A stretch of 64,000 nucleotides of DNA from Sipunculus nudus (GCA_026874595.1 CM049315.1:5206664-5270663); one strand, 5' to 3'. Shown: positions 1 through 13,299, counted from the first letter of the stretch. Notes: generated by a model from the letters alone, not told the origin. A program made the numbers and translations.

Positions 1-808
1 ATTGCTGGGCCATGCAACATAATTTCACGGCAGATTTAGTTGTACAGAGTTAAATCCTGAGTTTAGCATTAGGTATATCTATGAGAGGAATAAGCCATTC
101 ATCTAAACCATCTCACCGTTGTACCTCTTCCACTCCCTATATGTATGCTTGCTGTGTGTGTGTGATGGTGTGTGTGTGAGAGAGAAAGACAAAGAAGAGG
201 GATGATATTTTCACTCTGTTTCCATTTTCTTTATTTCACCGTGTACTATAAATCTGGCATTTAAAAATACTGCCTGTCGTAAAGCGTTAATTTGGGACAG
301 TTGGATCTGTCTTGGGAAATATATTTGTCTTTTATATATCTATTTTCAATACATTATATAATACGGGGTTTTATAACAAGACAGAATAATTAAAACCCTG
401 AATTACAATCTAGTATTTAATTGAAAGCTACAGAGCTCTCGCTCTCTCTCTCTCTCTCTCTTGATTGAACTATTGTCGGTTCCTTGAGAATAAGTTTCTT
501 CTTAACGCCATAAAATATAGTTCGAATAATTCACAATAATATGTCCGGTAATGCAGGTGGGCTAATACTAGGATATTCATATAGATTACGTAAACTCTCA
601 AGCCACACAAAATTTCCAGGTTGTTACACAGCCCGAAAACACACCAAAGCAGTGATAAAATGATAGGGCTATGTCTCAGACAGCGTTAGTAAACATTCAG
701 CCCACCATTATTTTTAATTCCATCCTCAACAAACGGCCGCTGAAGTGGCAAAATTGTTCGTAATTCTTTGCATTTAGTATATCTATTATTGTTACCCAGC
801 AGCCGGCT
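1..808. other. gene-free AT-rich stretch with two short microsatellites
   Basis: No frame here shows coding character or splice-bounded structure. The only structured parts are an imperfect (GT)n tract at 152-186, running into a purine-rich AGAGAAAG tail, and a (CT)n tract at 435-462. The sequence passes directly into the 66-bp satellite at about 809. Confidence 0.7.
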
Positions 809-2462
809 ACTCTCCCGAATCTTCCAACATTATGCCAGAAAAAGCTAAGTATATTATTCTTAACGTTCTGAGAATTCTCCTAAATCTACCTACATTATGC
901 CTGATAAAGCCAAGTATTATATGTTAAACGTAGTTAGAAACTCCCAAATCTACCTACATTATGCCTGATATAGTCAAGTATGATATTTTTAACAGAGTTA
1001 GAGACTCTCCCAAATCTACAAACATTATGGCTGATATAGCCAAATATAATATTTTTAACGGAATTGAAAACTCTCCCGAATGTTTCTACATTATGCCTGA
1101 TATAGCCAAGTATCATATTTTCAACGGAATTGAAAACTCTCCCGAATGTATCTATATTATGCCTGAAAAAGCCAAGCATAACATTTTTAACGGAATTAAA
1201 ATCTCTCCTGATGAATCTATCTACATTATATCTGATATAGCCAAGTATTACATCTTTAACGTAGTTTGAAACTCTCCCAAACCTACCTATACATTATGCC
1301 TGATATAGCAAAGTGTAATATTTTTAGCGGAATTAAAAACTCTCCCGAATGTATCTACAATATGCCTGATATAGCCAAGTGACGGAGTTAAAAACTCTCC
1401 CAAATCAACCTACATAATGCCTGATAAAGCCAAGTATTATATCTTTAACGCAGTTGGAAACTCTCCAAAATCAACCTACATAATACCTCATAAATCCAAG
1501 TATTATATATTTAACCTTGTTGGAAACTCTTCCAAATGAATCTACATTATGGCTGATTTAGCCAAATATAATATTTTTTAAACAGAAGTAAAAACTCTCC
1601 CGAATGTATCTACATTATGCCTGCTATAGCAAAGCATGATATTTTTAACGGAGTTAAAAACTCTCCCTAAACTACCTATATAATGCCTGATAAAGCCAAG
1701 TATTATATCCTAAACGTAGTTGGAAACTCCCCAAAATCTATAACATTATCCCTGATATAGCCAAGTGTGAAATTTTTAACGGAATTGAAAACTCTCCTGA
1801 ATGTATCTATATTATGCCTGATATAGGCAAGCATAACATTTTAACGGAGTTAAAAACTCTTCGAAATCTACCTACATAATGCCTGATAAAGCCAAGTATT
1901 ATAGCTTTAACGTAGTTGGAAACTCTCCAAAATCTACCTACATAATGCCTGATATAGCCAAGTACTATAGCTTTAACGTAGTTTTAAACGGAGTTAGAAA
2001 CTCCCAAATCTACCTACATTATGGCTGATATAGCCAAGTATAATATTTTTAAAGGAGTTAAAAACTCTCCCGAATGTATCTACATTATGCATTATAGCCA
2101 AGTATCATATTGTTAACGGAGTTAAAAACTCTCCAAAATCCACCTACATAATGCCTGATAAAGCCAAGTATTATATCTTTAACGTAGTTGGAAACTCTCC
2201 CAAATCTACCTACATTATGCCTGAAATAGCCAAGTATAATATTTTTAACGGAATAAACATCTCTCCCAAATCTATCTACATTATGCCTGATATAGCCAAG
2301 TATAATAATTTAACAGAATTGAAAACTCTCCCGAATGTATCTACATTATGCCTGAAATAGCCAAGTATAATATTTTTGACGGAATTAAAATCTCTCCCAT
2401 AGTGCCTAATATAGGCAAGTATAATATTATTAACGGAATTAAAATTTCTCCTGATGAATCTT
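809..2462. repeat. 66-bp tandem satellite array, about 25 units
   Basis: A degenerate unit recurs with anchor ATGCCTGATATAGCC at 961, 1027 (as ATGGCTG), 1093 and 1159, which fixes the period at 66 bp. Most units carry the segments TATAGCCAAGTAT, ATTTTTAACGG and ACTCTCCCGAAT. Some units are shortened or fused. The length equals about 25 units. Because 66 is a multiple of three, short open frames run through several units on both strands (plus strand 961-1269 and 2151-2360; minus strand 934-1179), giving a 22-residue periodic peptide of the type MPDIAKYNIFNG. Frameshifts and stops break these frames every few units, so I read it as satellite DNA, not a gene. A decayed repeat-protein exon is the alternative, which I think unlikely. 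Confidence 0.9.
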
Positions 2463-5400
2463 ATACTGATATATTTATATAGAAACAACGGATTTTAAAT
2501 CCAGTGTAGTCAGGGGGCATAGGGTAGAGTTAACAATTGGAGTATTTGGATATTTTATTCACCAGTAGTTTTTTTCTCTGTTAGTAGGGCAAGATTTCCA
2601 CAGAAAATCTCTCATTTTGTATAAAGAATCCTGAGGAATTATTATTTTATTTGACGTTATCCCTATTTGATTCCTGGTCTATATGACCAATCACATTTTT
2701 GCAGATTTGGATGAAACCCTGTAAGTACCATTACCGTTAAAATCAATAACCAACGGTGAAGAAAGAACACATTTACCCAATTCAACCCCAAGCGAAAATG
2801 GCCAAAATTGAACCAAATCCAAAGTCAAAAGAAACTTCCATTATTCACCCAAGATAAAAACACATATACCAACGTTGATCAGAGTACAAAGTGGGAAAAG
2901 CTCCAACGTTTACCTAAATACACAATATGGAAGATGTTTCAGCATTAGCCTAGAAAAACAAACCTTAATTGACCAAGGTCCTTATGGAAAATAGATTCCC
3001 ACACAGGGAAAAAGGCCTAAAACAAAACAAATATCGTAATGGTTTCAAGTGCACCAAAATACACCATGAATCCAAGATCAGTCATGTGAATAAGACAGAA
3101 AACTATCCAGCCTCGCATATAAAATAATATCCTTTGTGGACAGATGTCCAAACAATGGATCATGCCAGCATTGGCCGAGGTCCGAGGTTTAAAAACAAAT
3201 GAATGTTCCATCAAGGCCCAAAATGAAAAGTTGCCAACAAAATGAAAAGTTAACATAGGATTGATCTGTTCACAAACTGAATAGGGGCGCGGGCCACAGA
3301 AAGAATTGTCCTATACGTCCCCAGTTTCTATTATTTTCAGTATCTCTGTCTGTATTTTCATCATCTATCTTATTCAATTCCTCAGTGTCAACTTCTCTAT
3401 CCACTTATTATCTGTAAACAGGGCCACCTGCCAAATACATGGCGTCCGAATCCGTGTAGAGATATTTTAGTCGACATACAAACCTACAAGATATGTTAAA
3501 TACCATCATGGCGACGAGGAAGACATACCCAGACCATAATGTAAGGGAACATGTCGGCCTAACACAAATTGACAAACCGCCCCGGGCTCTCCTTGACATT
3601 AGAGGAGATTCACTTCAGGTTTTGCAGTGATCTTATTATCCTTCACGGAATTCCAATTGACCCCGCCGGTTTTTTATGGCTTGTGTCATTCGTAATAAAC
3701 AGATGATACGTTCTCTAAGAACGCCGCAGTGACGCTGCCCAGAAAACATCTCTGGGTAAAACGCGTCCTTTCAAGTTCTTCTTCATATAAATCCATCCAC
3801 GACTTTTTTGCCTTTTAAGATAAAAGAAACAACCCATTTCATTTCTAAGATGGTGTCACCATGACGCCATTGTATTTTTTTAACCTTGATTATACTTGTT
3901 TTTCGTCAAGAGGCTTTCGTTTACAGAATACGTTATATATAATATATTGAAATATAAAGAATACTCCTTTCATGGTCGAACCAGGGTCATATTCTGAAAA
4001 TTACTTAATGCCACTGTGGCACAATTTTTGCATTTGGCAATCATCAAAATCTCTCCCACGAGAGACTTGTTTCCTAAATGTACCAAAAATTGTATGGAAC
4101 AAGAAATGTAGAATTATTATAATTTGACTTTAAGAGCTGAACTTATCGTGTGCAAATAACAAAAAGAAAATAAACATATTGCTAACATTTATAATTGTAT
4201 ATTATTTTTTTTATAAAAGCCAAACCCACAAAACTTTTTACTATTGTAATGTTTCTTGAAATACAGCCTGTAAACGGAATAAAGGTCATGAACTTGAAAC
4301 CAAAAACAAGACAATCCGAGGCCGATACCAAAGAATCCATGCCCGGGACCTCCAGACCATGTTACACACCAATAATCCGTCCATATCATGTTATATTATA
4401 GAGACCAACAAAAAAACAAGCTGTATGGACAAACCTTATCGTTGGAAAAAAAGAGTGAGATTCACATATAGTGTGGTATATTTCTTATAAAACCTGAACA
4501 TATGCTTGGTCTTGATTTCGATTTTATTATCCATATATGACTGCATAGTTTAAGAGTAGCACCAACGACAGCTGTTGTCTCAAAACCTTTAACATTATAT
4601 TATGTATAAAAGGATAAAATATAGGTGGCACTATTAATGTCTAATAAAATATATGAAAATTAATGATGGCAATTCCCGCATTGATTATTGATAAAGTTAA
4701 GCTTTAGTTCGGATTTTTTACTGAAAGAATAAGTGATTATAGTGACGTTTCACATTTGTTTTTAGTCAAAGTTCATAAGAATGCTTGGCCAAATTTTATA
4801 TAAACATTCCATGTTTGAAATCACAGGAAACCTACAATCAAATTTATCATCTTAAGTGAGATAAATGAAGGCAGTTTTAACAGAGTAACATGGATGTCAG
4901 CTGTCAGTCTCAAATTCCATCTTGAACTTCCGCTTGAAACAATTAATAATATAGGTAGCTTCATTATTCTAATGAAATAGTTTAAGCTTTCCGCGATGGT
5001 TAATGGCAGTAAAATCGATGCATTGATAATTTTAAAAGTAGAGCCTTTGTGTCAACTTAAACTCAGATGGGCCAATTTTGGCGAAATATCAAATTTATAT
5101 GTGTCATTTTTCAGTGAATTGATAGACCAATTAAGTTTTAAATTTTGCACACCTGCACATAAGGTACACTAATTTAAATTTTAATTCCAATTATGGATAT
5201 TTGTTCAACAGTCTTGGCTTTTAAAGTGCTCAAAATCATGTTTTTGAACGCAGAATATAGACCACAGTGATCTAAGAGATTTTCAAAGAGATTGCACCAG
5301 GACCAGCCTGGATGTTAATGATCGGTTAACCAACACGGTTTCACTACGTGAAGCCACAGCTGAGAAACGTATACGATAGCTGCCATTTTAACGATCTTAA

Positions 5401-5678
5401 ATTAATGATAATATCTTAAAGTAATGATAATATAAATGATAATAATTATTATTATTATTTCTATTATAATTATTGTTATTATTATTAGTATCATTAATAT
5501 ATGTGTTATTCCCCATTTATTAGTTTAAGTGGGAGTTTATTACTAAAAGTACTATTTCTTGTATAATTTTTATTTACAAGCCATTCTCAAATTCAATATG
5601 ATATATAGGTATCTTAACATAAACAGTTATTTGGCCAGCAAGTTCAAGCCACCCCTTCGGATACCATCCCCTGAGATA
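2463..5678. other. gene-free AT-rich stretch
   Basis: I see no convincing exon, RNA gene or mobile element. Open frames are short and lack coding character. A small AT-only low-complexity patch built of ATTATT/AATAAT lies at about 5400-5500. The segment ends at a run of 15 C. Confidence 0.6.
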
Positions 5679-5693
5679 CCCCCCCCCCCCCCC
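5679..5693 (+). repeat. C homopolymer, 15 nt
   Basis: Fifteen consecutive C in an AT-rich setting. It is one of several G or C runs of 11-16 nt in the window; the others are at 13634, 20736, 22413, 23373, 39653, 50313 and 56546. Confidence 0.95.
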
Positions 5694-8652
5694 TCCGGTG
5701 ATGTCTGAATGGTTACCTGGGTAATCTGTTATGGACAGACCTGTGGAAGTTGGCTTTGTTTAGCATGCATTGAGATAATCTTTGAAATTGCACAACAGTA
5801 ATGCACACACGAGACATTTTTGGAACATAAATCATTGCCAGCTAGATTAAAGAGAAATGAGAGGGTTTCTTATAATGAAAAACCCTGGTGATATCCTTTA
5901 TACACATATAAGTGTACAGGTGACAAATCAATTTGCTTCCTAAAGTATACAAGTTTATAGCTGACGACACTGAGAAAATGCATTTGCCATTTACTTTGAA
6001 ACAAATTTTATTACTTAAATAACTATTCCATGGTGTCCACGCATTTGTCATGATGGCCCTCTAACGCTAGGCATCATATTATTATGAAACAATTCTATCC
6101 TATGAAAAACGAGGCTTCAAAAAGTTTTCAATGGTTAATTTAAGACAGACACATGTAAAAAATTAATTTTTTAAACAATCAAATAATATCAGCTTCTTTT
6201 TTTGTTTTATGATTAATATAATCATGTGAATTGACAAAGATTTACCATTTAAATTAGTGCATTTTGTGATAGGAGTTATAATTGTTTCATAATTTATGTC
6301 CTGTTTTACATGCATATATACCATTTTATATACCTAAGGTGAGATGGTTAGACGCACGGTGAAACCGAGATTCTTAGGTTTGACTGTCTTTCTTGACAGT
6401 GGTCTCCCCGGGATGGCGTCTCTGCGTGGGCCGAGGGTTCCTATTAACTATATCTTTGATCGTGTTTTCGCGGCATATCCGCCGTCAGGCACAGCGTATT
6501 GCAGAAAATCTGAAACAAACAGTGAGATTTTTTTTCACTCTGTGAAGTTCTGAATTTGTTCATCGTCCACTGTCAATCATTCATTACCGAATATAACAAC
6601 AGTCGGTGTAGTTTTTATAACAAAACTCTGCAGACGTATTTTTCTTGTCATGAATATGCAATGGTGAGCTTGTGGTGGCGCCACCTATGTCGCATTACTT
6701 TCTGCCGGCTAAAATAGCACTGCCTCTCATTCCAAGATACGTCATAGGGTATAAGTTTTATTTAGTTTTCATGTCATATTGTTAAGAATTGATTTAAGGG
6801 AAGGGGAATTAAAATAAGTTGGAATTTAGTCAAATTATTCTCAAGATTGCATCTTTAGGGAACCTTAAGTTTACCGTGTTTGCATGCATAATGCCGCACC
6901 TGCTCTCAGATGGTAGAGGTATGTGATTTTGAATGCCAGGTGGCGCCACCCGTTTTGACCACCCTCTGGGTTAAACCTTCTACTCTTTTCGTTGAAATGT
7001 GAGAAATAATTAACACTTTATCTTTTAAATAATCATAGGCACTTCCTTTGAGCAAGGGAAATTAGAACTAATCTGATAGAACAAGTTTAAAATTTGTTTC
7101 TTTTCTGAACCTTGCTCGCTTGATTTGTTTGCAAACACTATGTAATGTTCCCAAATATCTCAAGAACAGCTGCAGTAATAAAAAAAGTACAACTCTTACT
7201 CTATAAATTGAACTAAATATGTGTTTTAAGGCAAAATAAAATGTTATGATTTCATTTACCGCATTTATAATAATGCAATGGCAATCGTCATTTATCAATA
7301 GCTGCAGCTATTGAAAATGTGGGTGAAAAGCAGATTTAAGCCATATAGACTATGTCACCTTACTTGGACTACTGACGTAATGGTATTTTCACCTTATCGT
7401 TTTGTTTTCAACAAAGAGTAACATAAACCTATGGACCTCTCTTTTTTTTCTAAATCATATATTCTTAATTTTTCATATGCAGTGTTATGGTCACTTATCA
7501 TGCACACAAAAAAACGCATCTTCTGTCAAAGTGTTTAAAAGATCTAGGTTTAGGCCAAGTTGCTATGAGTTTCCTGTTATTCGTTCGTTTTATTATCAGA
7601 CGCTAAGATCAAAGAGAAAACCATGTCGTTCCACCGTCATGTTACAACACTGATGTCCCTGTAAAGCGTTCCAGTGGCAATTCGCTGGTGACCATATACT
7701 GTCGATGGATTCGTTTATCCCGCACTAAACCAGTTAATATCCATCCGGTAAAAACAAATGAGGCTTCTGAGAGGAGTAAGTAAAATGCCTTGAAAATATG
7801 ATTAATTGATGTTTTTATAATATATGATTTTTTTTCGATGTGTTTCTAATTTTTTTAACAAGCCCAACCTGGATACTTTATGAACTCTGTGCTTGCTAGT
7901 CACCAGAACACAAAGTGAAATATATAAAATGACAAAAGAAAATTAAAATGCAGATACTTCTTAGTCTGTAACCTTTGATTGTTGTTTGTAACGCCACATT
8001 AAAATATTAAATCTTCTGAGGAACCGTGGAACAAAAATACATTTAGAAAACGAAAATTACTAATCAAGACACAAATATACAAGAATTCGCTCCATTCCAA
8101 GAAAGTACGCTTATAATCAATGTTAATCATTTTCGACATCTTTGAGTGTATTTTAAGGAAATTAACAGCATTACCGACGACCTGTAACTTATAGGCATAA
8201 AAAAAGAACGCATAAAGGGAGCGGTGAAACAGTACAACAATTATTTTTTTTCGCATGACCTAACAGATGCAAACACAAATGATTATGAAATTAACATTGT
8301 AGGTATGCAGTGTTTTGAACTGACTGGACCAGGCCAGCTGTGACACTGAAATTGTCAAGATCAGAGATATCAATGACAGGGCCCTCTACTCAGGACCACC
8401 TGCGCCAAGCGGAGACTCGTATCATTTTGTCGCGTGTTTTTATCATATATATTTATATATTTATATTGATCATATGAAAAATAAAATGCTATAATCAGAA
8501 ACGGAGACAGACAAAATAAGTGTGTCCGCTTTTAATATGTATATATTGTGTCTTTAAATGAAATGTGATAGGCCAATACCTGGATTAACTCATTATGTTG
8601 TTTGATAATAAAGAGAGGCAAAAACCGATTCACATTCTATGAAATCACCTTG
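5694..8652. other. gene-free stretch with two identical 12-bp palindromes
   Basis: No gene seen. The perfect palindrome GGTGGCGCCACC occurs twice, at 6674-6685 and 6939-6950. At 6344-6420 there is a faintly tRNA-like run (GATGGTTAGACGC followed by GGTTTGACTG) that is too poor to call a SINE. A small inverted repeat ACTGTC/GACAGT sits at about 6383-6400. The rest is AT-rich with no supportable feature. Confidence 0.6.
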
Positions 8653-8660
8653 CACACACA

Positions 8661-8732
<72 letters not shown>
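8653..8732. repeat. (CA)n(TA)n compound microsatellite
   Basis: An imperfect (CA)n tract runs directly into an uninterrupted (AT)n tract of about 50 nt. The same CA-to-TA architecture recurs at 39077-39148, 46387-46446 and, reversed, 59587-59632. Confidence 0.97.
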
Positions 8733-9309
8733 GCCATGATAAAAAAATGCTTTATATTGCAAGGAAACACCTGCGGAATAAATATTCGTGTTCAAATGTA
8801 GTAACGGTTTTTAACTGATATTTAAATTATTTTGACATGATTCACCGTAAATGAAGACTGCTTCTTGCACTTAATTTGCGTATTTGGGTCACGCCGTGTC
8901 GAGAGTATAAAAATGGAACAATATACATGGCTGCGGTAGCTGCCATTTTGAATTAAAAATTGTTATACAATAATAAATTAAGCAATAGCGGTGGCCAGTG
9001 GGAATGTTGTGGTAATTTCCGCCATTGAGTCAACGTGATTTAATAAGAGCTTTGTTTTCTGCTATGTTCAGTATTTTCCGTGAAAATTATCATAGGGTAT
9101 TGCATCGTGAAACTGTTGGCGATGATATAATGATTATGATAAGATCTACGTCTAAAGTCAAGTTAAACATAAAATAAAGTACAATATCTTCGATTCGACA
9201 ATTGTTTAAGCTTAGTAAAGAAATGAAACTATAAATCAGTTTGTTACTTTATAAAACCATGCTAAGTAAAACATGTTTATTTATGGTTTAATTGTATCCC
9301 CTTTATCTT

Positions 9310-9311
<2 letters not shown>
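8733..9311. other. gene-free AT-rich stretch
   Basis: No open frame, splice pattern or repeat structure stands out between the two flanking microsatellites. Confidence 0.6.

Positions 9312-9362
<51 letters not shown>
9312..9362. repeat. (TA)n microsatellite
   Basis: An uninterrupted alternating TA tract of about 50 nt. It is read through by a minus-strand open frame giving a Tyr-Ile run, which is a translation artefact. Confidence 0.97.
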
Positions 9363-11368
9363 GCGACAATACCTTTGAGAAACAAAAAATAAAGCAAATA
9401 GGTCTAATAATACAGAAACTATAATAGATCTTTAAGCGCTTATGCCGAGTCATGCTACTGGTTGGCACACCTAAAGGCCCTGTCCACATTTTTAAACATA
9501 AAAGGGCTTTTATTTTCAAATATCTTGTTCTGACAGAACATTCGTCCACAGCACAATGAAAGGTTCTATTAGGAGTCTGTTTTTCGTTCTTTTACAAAAT
9601 AGAATTTGAAAACCACTGCTCTGTCAACAGTTGTCAGTTCTCTCTGCACGCTGGCTGTCAAAGCAATATTTGTAATGAGACTGCTCTTTCGAGTCCTCTG
9701 CTCAGAACCATTGGTATATACGGGATATATCCTTTCGTGGGCGTATTATTATGTATAATTATATTTGTGCTAAGTTTTGGCACATTTTTTCATGCAAAAA
9801 ACTTCAACAGTTTCTGACATAGTTTTTTATTCATACTTACACGTGAAATAAAACATGTTTTCTTCTGCATTTACACCTAAAAACATAATACTAAGCGCCA
9901 TTCAAAGGTTATTCTTATTTTTTGTGAAATTTTTTTATGAGAATGCATGTTAACCCAATAGCTCTCTAGCTAAGCTCAATGGCATAAACGGTGAAGCAAT
10001 TTCACCCTAGTATGTTTTCATACCAAACAAGTGAAGACAAGCTACTCATATGGTAATATATGTGTTGAGACCAAAACGTGCATCTTTTGATATACTCAAT
10101 CATTTGGGGCATAATGACGCCATTGCAATGCCAGGAAGACAAAAACAATACCATACTTTAATTAATTAATATATAATATTTAAATATTTGTATAACTTGG
10201 CAGATTTACCTAGATGTCTTTGCTTTAAATAAATATATTAATATACATTTACTCATACATTTATGTATATGCTCCATACACATATCCATTTGGGAGATCA
10301 TGGCTGAAACAATGTGTTGTGTTCTTCGATCTTTGACAAAAAAAAACTGCCACACACGATCGTCTAAATCATTTCTCTGATTTCCTTGTACCAGTAATAA
10401 CTCTCAAACAAAGAGGTCTGGCGAGCGTATTTTCTGAAGTTTGGAGGTTCCATTCGAAGAAATAAGTTGCCTATAGCAGGAGGGTATGTTTTCATCCCTG
10501 TTCGTGTGTATTTTGTTCAAAATATAACCAACGCAATCGAGAATGGGATCTCATGATATTGTAAGGGCATCTGGGGAAAGAGTCATTTGAGAACCAGGTA
10601 GATTTTGGTGTGGATCCGGCTTATGATCCAGATCCAGAAACGTCATCAAGGAATATTCACAAATGTAAAGTCACTTATGCACGAATATTCCAGGGAATTT
10701 GGGCCGAATAAGTGAATGCAAACACGGGTTTTTGAGCCTCTCCATAGGAACCACCCACATGGCGGGGGCTTGCATTCCACAGAATGCATATTTTTTTTTA
10801 TTGAGATGTATTGATAATTTATTTTTATCATATCAAGGCAGGATCTCTTTGCTGACGTCACTGACAGACGCCAGAGTCGTGAATAAGCTGAGAGCTCTAC
10901 AACAATCAATCCACGTTATATTTTTGTGTGTGTAGAAATAGGGAAACATTTCTTGTCAGGTATTAGACTCAGTTTATTATAACTCTATATACCTAAAGGT
11001 GTATTTTTACAAATATATTACTTTATAATCAGAGTTGGGTTTAAATGTGGTATGATGCATCACTGCCATGTCGGTTTCCCAAACGCAAAATGCTAATGCT
11101 TTTTCAGTAATATAATTTGAATGTATTCAGATATTTTAAATGTAAATGCGTATTGAAAGGCCATTTTATTCTTAATTAAAATTTATATAAGTCTTAATAC
11201 ACTGTATGTCTTTATTTTTTTTATTTGCCACAAATATAATTTTGTATATGAAATAGCATATGAAAATTATCAATTAAATTGAAGACTGACAACAGAATTA
11301 TGAATAAAACATGATGTTATCACAATTCAATTTATTCATATTAGACAGCAGCACTTTGTAACACTTAT
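9363..11368. other. gene-free AT-rich stretch
   Basis: No gene recognised. Overlapping opposite-strand frames at 10646-10935 (about 80 codons each) have no recognisable motif and are most likely chance. The right end borders the GGCGAC element. Confidence 0.55.
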
Positions 11369-12087
11369 GGGGCTGTCCCACTTAGGCGACTCTACAGGCG
11401 ACAACAGACGACCAGGCTGTCGCCTCATGGTCGCCGAAAAACAGGCGACAGGACTTCCGCTATGACAAGAGTCTACGACAAGCTACAAATGGTTGGCGAC
11501 TGCCTGACGACAAGCTACGACAAGCTGCCGACAACCGGCGACACAGTCGCCGCGACAAAAGACAATCAACTACGACAACCTACGACCACATCTAAAACAA
11601 CCTACGACCACACTGGCGACGACCTACAACACCAGAATTCATGCTACGTCCACCCGCGACAAGTGTTGACGAGTCTCTACCATGAGCTATGTGAGGAGCC
11701 GGACACAAGGATGGCCATTGTTTCAAGCAACAACAGCCAACGACAACACACGTAAACCCACGTCACATTGCCATAGCCTACGAAAGGACCTACGACAACC
11801 CGCGTCTGGCGAGACCCTAGGATAGCACCTACTCTAGTAGAAGACAGGCTGCGCTCACTGGCGACAAAAAAGCTGTCGCCTGAGAATTTTGAACATTTTG
11901 AAAATCCAAATGTGGCTGTCCCTCTTAGGCGACTCTACAGGCGACTACAGGCGACCAGGCTGTCGCCTAATGGTCGCCAGGTGGTCGCCTGTATGGTCGC
12001 CTGTAGTCGCCCGAAGTCACCCCAAGACGCGTGACCTCGAAGCTGTCGCCTCTGTATTTTCAACATGTTCAGAATTCTCAGGCGGTT
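11369..12087 (+). mobile_element. GGCGAC/GTCGCC dispersed element, two tandem partial copies
   Basis: Two copies begin with nearly the same sequence, GGCTGTCCC(A/T)CTTAGGCGAC, at about 11370 and 11913. Both are packed with GGCGAC, its complement GTCGCC and the related CTACGACAA. Each ends with GCTGTCGCCT followed by an AT-rich segment built on TTTTGAACATGTTCAAAA, itself close to palindromic (11869-11906 and 12040-12087). This suggests the two halves of a non-autonomous, self-complementary element. The middle of copy 1 (11460-11830) has drifted to CTACGACAA-type units. I remember similar GGCTGTCCCACTT...GGCGAC repeats in marine animal genomes but cannot name the family. No transposase frame is present. 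Confidence 0.65.
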
Positions 12088-12664
12088 TGTTTTATGTAGG
12101 ATGAACTGCTGCAAGTGCAAGTTAACAGATCACATTTAGTCAAGTTGAATCGGTGAGATTAGTCAAAAGCCATAAGATTTGTATAGAGGTACTTGTATGT
12201 GTGCAATAATATTACTTTTTTTCATCCATTTAAGGAAAATAATGTTATTAAGAAAAAGTACTTAAAATGGTGAACGGAATATTTTATTACTATCACTATC
12301 ACTATTTTAATCTATCAAAGAATTTGCTTTTGACGTTTGACTCAGAATTCAAATGCCATTGTAAATGCATAAAATTTTTTTTAACTGCAAATGTAAATGC
12401 AAATACACTTCATTAGCACTTCGTTTAAATGCTAATGCAAACACAAACCTGTTCAAGTTCGCTACATCTGAATACAAATGAAAATGTGCAAGAATTTAAT
12501 GCAAATACTTTCCTTTTTAACTCAATTCTGTTTAATAAAATTTGATTGGAATACATTTGCTCTACCTTAATTATGACTGTCCGTGTCGTTTACAGTCTAT
12601 AAAAATTAAACTGTTTCCGTTTTTACATGTTTGATCAGCATTTAGTGAGAGACAACATTCAGAA
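12088..12664. other. gene-free AT-rich stretch with ATGCAAAT motifs
   Basis: No gene. Degenerate AATGCAAATG-type wording is dense between 12340 and 12510, with exact ATGCAAAT octamers at 12397-12404 and 12499-12506. It may be low-complexity drift rather than regulatory sites. Confidence 0.5.
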
Positions 12665-12845
12665 TCAGTAAGTTAAATGAGCCAAGGTGAGGTCAACTAG
12701 TCCAGGTCGTTAGACCCTCATGCCAGCCGCAGACACCACGGCAGAGCATGAAGGACAACACTTTTGTCTGTGCAGGATATGAACCTGTCTCCCTGCGAGT
12801 TCAACCTGCCCTCTTACCAGCTAGAGTACCTGATCAAGTCTCCTT
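12665..12845 (-). mobile_element. tRNA-derived SINE, minus strand
   Basis: Read on the minus strand, the head carries an A-box-like TAGCTGGTAAGAGGGC (complement of 12808-12823) inside a D-arm with CTC/GAG pairing. About 35 nt further on is a complete T-arm, CAGG-TTCATAT-CCTG (complement of 12773-12787), that is, a 4-bp stem with a 7-nt loop and a B-box of GGTTCATATCC type. Spacing and order match a pol III tRNA promoter. The body continues leftward to about 12665, where I place the end only roughly. No acceptor stem pairs well, so it is a SINE head rather than a functional tRNA gene. No target-site duplication could be fixed. Confidence 0.6.
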
Positions 12846-13299
12846 CGTATAGCCACAATCAAAGTTTATAAGGTCTAAGGTGGAAACGTTTAAGGCATCG
12901 TACCTGGTGGGAATTCATTTATTAATTAAATCAGTTTTATAATCATTAATAGAATCGTATGACCCTGTAAAGTTATTATAATTTAAAATCTAGCTAAGTT
13001 CTTTCAAATATTTTATGTTTCCTTGTCTCTTGATTTTTTATTTTATTTTTGAAAATTAATAACTTAAAATACTTGTAATAACTTAAAGCTTTAGACATTT
13101 CTTATATATATATACATGCTTACGGGAAATAAATCTGTCCGTTATTTTTATACTTATAATGCTCACAGTACTGTCATATGGCAATGGTGGCTGATTCAAA
13201 GGCACTAAAGCAAGAAAACGACACAAGGTGGAGCCAATTATCCTGATCCTCGGTTAAATTGATTTTTGGAACAATGCCTGCATCCCTTATTGAAATATT
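12846..13299. other. gene-free AT-rich stretch
   Basis: AT-rich with a short (TA)n at about 13104-13113; nothing else is supportable. Confidence 0.6.

Noticed and set aside
961-2488. Several open frames on both strands as a repeat protein gene
   Set aside because: They follow exactly the 66-bp satellite period and are broken by frameshifts and stops; antisense frames are equally open.
6335-6420. Possible tRNA-like SINE head (GATGGTTAGACGC ... GGTTTGACTG)
   Set aside because: The B-box is poor, no T-arm stem forms, and neither a tail nor a target duplication is visible.
11462-11755. 97-codon frame as a gene
   Set aside because: It lies within the GGCGAC/CTACGACAA repeat element and reflects its word repetition (YDKL, TYDH, TTGD).
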